NCBI GenBank assembly: GCA_964511405.1
Contig: CAZEFK010000111.1
Coordinates: 1 to 24,714, forward strand
DNA from: CAZEFK01 sp964511405
GTDB taxonomy: Bacteria > Pseudomonadota > Alphaproteobacteria > Elsterales > Elsteraceae
DNA: 24,714 bases
Direction: 5' to 3'
Position 1 is the first letter of the stretch, and every line of letters starts with the position of its first letter. This document shows, piece by piece, positions 20,802-24,714 of the stretch. The notes beneath the pieces are model-generated. The model was given only the letters and a program-made list of their open reading frames with translations. It made no database searches and was not told where the DNA came from. The translations under genes were made by a program, and so were the position numbers.

Positions 20802-20815
20802 GGAGAGATCTCTCC
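20802..20815 (+). promoter_or_regulatory. Palindrome covering the Shine-Dalgarno of the receiver gene
   Basis: GGAGAGATCTCTCC is a perfect 14-bp palindrome ending at the base before the ATG. As RNA it would form a GGAGA/UCUCC stem with a GAUC loop and pair the only Shine-Dalgarno sequence. This is the layout of a translational switch such as a simple RNA thermometer; the stem is short, so the effect is uncertain. Confidence 0.55.
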
Positions 20816-21184
20816 ATGGCACGCATCTTGGTGGTCGACGATCATCCGTGGGTGGCCGCCGCGGTGCGGGCGGTGCTGCGGAAGGCCGGTCATCAGGTGA
20901 CGGTGGCGTATGACGGGCGGTCGGCGGTCGGACTGATCGACGGCGACGCGTGGGACCTCGTCGTGACCGACGTGCTGATGCCCGAGCTCGACGGCATCGA
21001 GCTGCTGGGCTGGCTGAAGGCAGCCCATCCCCAGTTGCCGGTGATCGCCATGTCGGGCGGCAACCAGCTTCCCGTCGATCTGTGCCTGGGCTTGGCTTCG
21101 GGGATCGGCGCCTGGGCGGTGCTCCGCAAGCCGTTCGAGGACACCGACCTGCTCAGCGGTGTCGATGCGCTGCTCAAGAGGTAG
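20816..21184 (+). CDS. Stand-alone receiver-domain response regulator
   Basis: This is a 122-residue CheY-like protein made of one receiver domain. It has the acidic pair Asp8-Asp9 (ILVVDDHPW), phosphoacceptor Asp52 (LVVTDVLMPELDG), Ser80 (VIAMSGG) and Lys105 (VLRKPFED), so it should be phosphorylatable. There is no output domain. It would act by protein contact, for example in a phosphorelay, motility or cell-cycle control; the sequence does not say which. No cognate kinase is adjacent. The ATG at 20816 was preferred over a frame beginning at 20780 because MARILVVDD is the family start and GGAGAG precedes it. Confidence 0.9.
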   Translation: MARILVVDDHPWVAAAVRAVLRKAGHQVTVAYDGRSAVGLIDGDAWDLVVTDVLMPELDGIELLGWLKAAHPQLPVIAMSGGNQLPVDLCLGLASGIGAWAVLRKPFEDTDLLSGVDALLKR

Positions 21185-21216
21185 GACCGGCGCGACCGGC
21201 TGCTTTGCCGCACCGG

Positions 21217-21245
21217 TTTACAGCAGGGGCCGCCGCCGCTATGGT
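21217..21245 (+). promoter_or_regulatory. Putative prs promoter and structured leader
   Basis: TTTACA (21217-21222) and TATGGT (21240-21245) are spaced by 17 bp, matching 5 and 4 of 6 positions. The start would be near 21252, about 70 bases before prs. GGGGCC (21226-21231) and GGCCCC (21272-21277), with TATGG (21240-21244) and CCATA (21266-21270) inside, form nested inverted repeats over the promoter. Confidence 0.45.
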
Positions 21246-21319
21246 CCGGCGCGACGACCGGCCGGCCATAAGGCCCCGGCGCATTTGTTCCGTCCCGCGG
21301 CGCGTCAGCTCGAGCTCCC

Positions 21320-22264
21320 ATGAAGGTTCTGACCGGCAACAGCAATCGGCCGCTCGCCGAAGCCATCTGTGCGTACCTGAACCTGCCGCTGACCAAGGCG
21401 AGCATTCGTCGTTTCGCCGACATGGAAGTGTTCGTCGAGATCCAGGAAAACGTGCGCGGCGAGGACGTGTTCGTGATCCAGTCGACGTCGTTCCCGGCCA
21501 ACGACAACCTGATGGAGCTGCTGGTCACGCTGGACGCGCTGAAGCGCGGCTCGGCACGGCGCATTACCGCCGTCCTACCCTATTACGGCTACGCCCGGCA
21601 GGATCGCAAATCGGGGCCGCGCACGCCGATCTCGGCGAAGCTGGTGGCCAACCTGATCACCTCGGCGGGGGCCGACCGGGTGCTGACCCTCGACCTCCAC
21701 GCCGGCCAGATCCAGGGTTTCTTCGACATTCCGACCGACAACCTGTTTGCCGCGCCGGTTTTCGTGAAGGACATCCAGGAGCGGTTCGCCGGCAATGGCG
21801 GCGCGGACGACCTGACGATCGTGTCTCCCGACGTCGGCGGTGTCGTGCGCGCGCGGGCCATCGCCCAGCGGCTGGACGCCGACCTGGCGATCATCGACAA
21901 ACGCCGCGAGCGCGCCGGCGTGTCCGAGGTTATGAACATCATCGGCGACGTCGACGGCCGCCGCTGCATCCTGGTCGACGACATCGTCGACAGCGCCGGC
22001 ACCCTGTGCAACGCCGCGATGGCGCTGCGCGAGAAGGGCGCCAAGTCGGTTTCGGCCTACATCACCCACGGCGTGCTGTCGGGCGGTGCGGTGGCCCGCG
22101 TCGGGTCGTCGCCGCTCGAGAGCATGGTGATCACCGACAGCATCCTCGCGACCGAGGCGGTGCGGGTGTCGCAGACGATCCGCCAGCTCACCATCTCGCC
22201 GCTGATCGCCGAGGCGATCCGCCGGGTGTCCGAAGAGCGCTCGGTGTCGAGCCTGTTCTATTAG
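21320..22264 (+). CDS. prs: Ribose-phosphate pyrophosphokinase
   Basis: Prs makes PRPP from ribose 5-phosphate and ATP, feeding purine, pyrimidine, His, Trp and NAD synthesis. The protein has 314 residues, the class I length. It begins KVLTGNSNRPLAEAI, then RRFADMEVFVEIQENVRGEDVF, the ATP-binding PYYGYARQDRKSGPRTPISAKLVANL, the metal-binding LDLHAGQIQGFFDIPTDNL, and the PRPP loop CILVDDIVDSAGTL at about 216-229. All are intact. It is followed by rplY after 91 bases and pth, a conserved trio in many proteobacteria. A possible promoter lies in the 135-base gap upstream. Confidence 0.97.
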   Translation: MKVLTGNSNRPLAEAICAYLNLPLTKASIRRFADMEVFVEIQENVRGEDVFVIQSTSFPANDNLMELLVTLDALKRGSARRITAVLPYYGYARQDRKSGPRTPISAKLVANLITSAGADRVLTLDLHAGQIQGFFDIPTDNLFAAPVFVKDIQERFAGNGGADDLTIVSPDVGGVVRARAIAQRLDADLAIIDKRRERAGVSEVMNIIGDVDGRRCILVDDIVDSAGTLCNAAMALREKGAKSVSAYITHGVLSGGAVARVGSSPLESMVITDSILATEAVRVSQTIRQLTISPLIAEAIRRVSEERSVSSLFY

Positions 22265-22297
22265 TCGTTTCCCGTTCCGGGCGCCGGCACCCCTGGA

Positions 22298-22316
22298 GGC
22301 CGGGCCCATGCCGGCC
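22298..22316 (+). other. Hairpin between prs and rplY
   Basis: GGCCGG (22298-22303) and CCGGCC (22311-22316) form a 6-bp GC stem with a 7-base loop, midway between prs and rplY. No U-run follows. It may attenuate or process the transcript rather than end it. Confidence 0.35.
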
Positions 22317-22355
22317 GCAGCATCGCGGCCATCCTGAAGAGAGAGACGGACAGTC

Positions 22356-22961
22356 ATGAGCCAAATCATCGCCCTCGTCGGCGAGGCGCGGAGCCGGGCC
22401 GGAAAGGGGGCCGCCCGGGCCACGCGCCGCGCCGGCCGGATCCCCGGTGTCATCTACGGCAACAAGCAGGACGCGCTGATGATCAGTGTCGAGCCGAAGG
22501 CGCTCGACCGCGAGCTGCATCGGCCGGGCTTCTTCACGCGACTGATCGACGTGACCGTCGACGGCACCGCCCATCGGGTGCTGGCGCGCGACGTGCAGCT
22601 CGACCCCGTGACCGACCGGCCGCTGCATGTGGATTTCCTGCGCGTCGGCGAGACCAGCCGGATCCATGTCGACGTGCCGGTGGTGTTCCAGAACCAGGAC
22701 AAGAGCCCTGGCCTGAAGGCGGGCGGCGTGCTCAACGTCGTGCGGCACACGGTCGAGCTGATCGTGTCGGCGCTGAACATCCCCGAGCACTTGGTGGTTG
22801 ACCTGGCCGGCACCAATATCGGCGATTCGATCCATATCAGCATGATCGCCATCCCCGAGGGCGCGAAGCCGGCGATCAGCGACCGCGACTTCACGGTCGC
22901 CACCGTCGCGCCGCCGACGGTCGACCGTAGCGGCGAGGCCGCGGCCACGCCGGCTGCCTGA
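22356..22961 (+). CDS. rplY: 50S ribosomal protein L25 / general stress protein Ctc
   Basis: This is the long (Ctc-type) form of L25, which binds 5S rRNA in the large ribosomal subunit. It has 201 residues: an N-terminal L25 domain (GEARSRAGKGAARATRRAGRIPGVIYG, then RDVQLDPVTDRPLHVDFLRV) and a C-terminal TL5-like beta domain (VPVVFQNQDKSPGLKAGGVLNVVRHTVEL to GDSIHISMIAIPEGAKPAI). An Ala-rich tail ends the protein. The leader has the purine run GAAGAGAGAGACGGACAG as Shine-Dalgarno. The pth gene begins 20 bases after the stop. Confidence 0.96.
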   Translation: MSQIIALVGEARSRAGKGAARATRRAGRIPGVIYGNKQDALMISVEPKALDRELHRPGFFTRLIDVTVDGTAHRVLARDVQLDPVTDRPLHVDFLRVGETSRIHVDVPVVFQNQDKSPGLKAGGVLNVVRHTVELIVSALNIPEHLVVDLAGTNIGDSIHISMIAIPEGAKPAISDRDFTVATVAPPTVDRSGEAAATPAA

Positions 22962-22981
22962 ACCGGGCTGGGATTGCCACC

Positions 22982-23587
22982 ATGTGGCTGCTGGTCGGCC
23001 TCGGCAATCCCGGCCCCAAATACGCATTCAACCGCCATAACATCGGGTTCATGGCGGTCGACGCGATCGCCGAACGCCGAGGCTTCGGCCAGTGGCGCAG
23101 CACCAAGGTCAATGCGCTCGCCGCCGAGGGCAGCCTCGGCGGCGAGAAGGTGCTTGCCGTCAAGCCCCTGACCTACATGAACGACAGCGGGAACGCGGTC
23201 GGGGCGCTGGCGCGCTTCTACAAGGTGCCACCCCGGCAGGTCGTGGTCGTTCATGACGAGCTGGACCTGCCGCCCGGCAAGTTCCGCATCAAGACGGGCG
23301 GCGGCAATGGCGGCCATAACGGCCTGCGCTCGATCGATGCCCACATCGGCCCGGACTACCGGCGCATCCGCCTGGGCATCGGCCATCCCGGCGACAAGGC
23401 CCAAGTGCTGCACTACGTGCTGGGCGACTTCTCCGGGTCCGACAAGACCTGGCTCGTTCCCCTGCTGGATGCTCTGGCCGACGCCGCTGACCTGATCGTC
23501 TCGGCGGACGAGCAGGCCTATGCCAATCGGGTGACGGTGCTGACCCAGCCGCCCAAGCCGAAGCCGGAGCCGCGCGCGCCCGGCTGA
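22982..23587 (+). CDS. pth: Peptidyl-tRNA hydrolase
   Basis: Pth releases tRNA from peptidyl-tRNAs that drop off the ribosome. The 201-residue protein shows the full active site: Asn10 (VGLGNPGPKY), His19 (FNRHNIGF), Asn67 (TYMNDSGNAV), Asp92 (VVHDELDLPPGK) and Asn113 (GGNGGHNGLRS). RIRLGIGHPG and VLGDFSGSDK are also typical. A Pro/Lys-rich tail of about 15 residues ends it. It is co-directional with prs and rplY. Confidence 0.97.
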   Translation: MWLLVGLGNPGPKYAFNRHNIGFMAVDAIAERRGFGQWRSTKVNALAAEGSLGGEKVLAVKPLTYMNDSGNAVGALARFYKVPPRQVVVVHDELDLPPGKFRIKTGGGNGGHNGLRSIDAHIGPDYRRIRLGIGHPGDKAQVLHYVLGDFSGSDKTWLVPLLDALADAADLIVSADEQAYANRVTVLTQPPKPKPEPRAPG

Positions 23588-23652
23588 CCGCCCAGCTGAC
23601 CGCTTGCCGGCGCGCTCCGCACCGGGTCTCATGTCCGCACAGGAGGCCCGCC

Positions 23653-24714
23653 ATGTATAGCGCGACTGTCGGTCACCGCCGCTATGCCTTTCCGACCCTG
23701 GCCGCCCTCATGGCCCAGGCGACGCCCTTGCGCAGCGGCGACCAGCTGGCCGGCGTCGCCGCCGAATCCGGTGAAGCGCGGGTCGCGGCCCAGTGGGTGC
23801 TGGCCGACCTGCCGCTCAAGACCTTCCTGGTCGAGCATGTGGTGCCCTACGAGGCCGACGACGTGACCCGGCTGATCGTCGACAGCCACGATGCCGGGGC
23901 CTTTGCGCCGGTTGCCCATCTGACTGTCGGTGGGCTGCGCGACTGGCTGCTGTCCGACGCCGCGACTCCAGACCGGGTCAGCGCGCTGGCACCCGGCCTG
24001 ACCCCCGAGATGGTCGCCGCCGTCGCCAAGATCAGCCGGCTGCAGGATCTGATGGTCATGGCCGCCAAGGCCCCGGTGGTGACGCGCTTCCGCGGCACGG
24101 TCGGCTTGCCCGGCCGGCTCTCGGTCCGGCTGCAGCCCAACCATCCGACCGACGATCCGCGCGGCATCGCCGCGAGTATCCTGGACGGACTGCTGCTGGG
24201 CTCGGGCGATGCCACCATCGGCATCAACCCGGCGAGCGACAGCCCGGAGCGGATCGCAGACCTTCTCCGTCTGCTCGATGGCATCATCGGCGGATTGGCC
24301 ATCCCGACCCAGTCCTGTGTCCTGACCCATGTCACCACGACCCTGGCGCTGATCGCGTCGGGCGCGCCGGTCGATCTGGTGTTCCAGTCGGTCGGCGGCA
24401 CCGAGGCGTGCAACCGCAGCTTCGGCGTGACGCTGGCGATGCTGGCCGAGGCCTGCGACGCCGCTCGTGCCCTGAGGCGCGGCACGGTCGGCGACAACGT
24501 CATGTATTTCGAGACCGGGCAGGGCAGCGCGCTGTCGGCCAATGCCCATCACGGCGTCGACCAGCAGACCCTGGAGGCCCGGGCCTATGCCGTCGCGCGC
24601 CGGTTCCAGCCGCTGCTGGTCAATACCGTCGTCGGCTTCATCGGCCCCGAATATCTGTTCGACGGCAAGCAGATCATCCGCGCCGGCCTGGAAGACCACT
24701 TCTGCGGCAAGCTG
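23653..24714 (+). CDS. eutB: Ethanolamine ammonia-lyase large subunit, 5' part (3' end outside window)
   Basis: EutB is the catalytic subunit of the adenosylcobalamin-dependent lyase that splits ethanolamine into acetaldehyde and ammonia. 354 codons are present, with roughly 100 C-terminal residues beyond the window. The ATG has a perfect AGGAGG 6 bases upstream. LRSGDQLAGVAAES, LQDLMVMAAKAP and the active-site positions Arg159 and Gln161 (SVRLQPN), Asn192 (GINPASD) and Glu287 (YFETGQGSAL) agree with those known in the E. coli enzyme; the last known substrate contact, an Asp, lies past the edge. VVGFIGPEYLFDGKQIIRAGLEDHF is nearly identical to the E. coli stretch. The eutC partner is expected just downstream. 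Confidence 0.96.
   Translation, partial: MYSATVGHRRYAFPTLAALMAQATPLRSGDQLAGVAAESGEARVAAQWVLADLPLKTFLVEHVVPYEADDVTRLIVDSHDAGAFAPVAHLTVGGLRDWLLSDAATPDRVSALAPGLTPEMVAAVAKISRLQDLMVMAAKAPVVTRFRGTVGLPGRLSVRLQPNHPTDDPRGIAASILDGLLLGSGDATIGINPASDSPERIADLLRLLDGIIGGLAIPTQSCVLTHVTTTLALIASGAPVDLVFQSVGGTEACNRSFGVTLAMLAEACDAARALRRGTVGDNVMYFETGQGSALSANAHHGVDQQTLEARAYAVARRFQPLLVNTVVGFIGPEYLFDGKQIIRAGLEDHFCGKL

Overview
The window reads as ordinary, densely packed chromosome of a GC-rich alphaproteobacterium, most likely of the Rhodospirillales type. This is inference from gene content: the uvrC-pgsA-moaD-moaE order, a PetP/PetR-like MarR plus OmpR pair with its sensor kinase next to a branched-chain aminotransferase, a bacterial NDUFAF7/MidA methyltransferase, a DUF1127 protein, a phasin, HldD for LPS heptose, and a cluster of GANTC (CcrM-type) sites. 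I see no rRNA, tRNA, CRISPR array, insertion sequence, phage gene or replication origin.

Layout. 1-2125 (+): 3' end of uvrB, a small membrane protein, a pteridine-reductase-like SDR and folB. 2126-2412: the longest gap, holding a promoter with a palindrome between -35 and -10, five GANTC sites and a DnaA-box-like inverted pair. 2413-6730 (+): uvrC, pgsA, moaD, moaE and a CHAD protein, almost without spacing. 6727-8881: a DUF1127 gene (-) divergent from a LysR regulator (+), which overlaps the end of ilvE (-). 9023-11649 (+): MarR regulator, OmpR-type response regulator, sensor kinase. 11657-16008 (-): csaA, phasin, TetR regulator, a small exported protein, ybaK-like deacylase, proC, YbjN protein and ubiK. 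16130-20672 (+): hldD, lgt, MidA-like methyltransferase, pgeF, a possible 21-codon lipopeptide ORF and a lipoprotein. 20816-21184 (+): a stand-alone receiver protein. 21320-23587 (+): prs, rplY, pth. 23653-end (+): eutB, cut off by the window edge.

How the genes work together. The hldD-lgt-midA-pgeF-lipoprotein run is an envelope cluster: LPS core sugar, lipoprotein lipidation and peptidoglycan quality control, with a predicted Lgt substrate two genes downstream of lgt and pgeF. uvrB/uvrC supply nucleotide excision repair, moaDE form molybdopterin synthase, the SDR/FolB pair points to folate or pterin metabolism, and prs-rplY-pth is a nucleotide and translation housekeeping set. No new defence or biosynthetic system is visible. 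The most unusual signals are regulatory: stacked palindromes from the -35 region to the Shine-Dalgarno sequence of the receiver gene, the GANTC and DnaA-box cluster before uvrC, tandem palindromic repeats inside the DUF1127 gene, and a tiny lipobox ORF overlapping a TTG-started lipoprotein.
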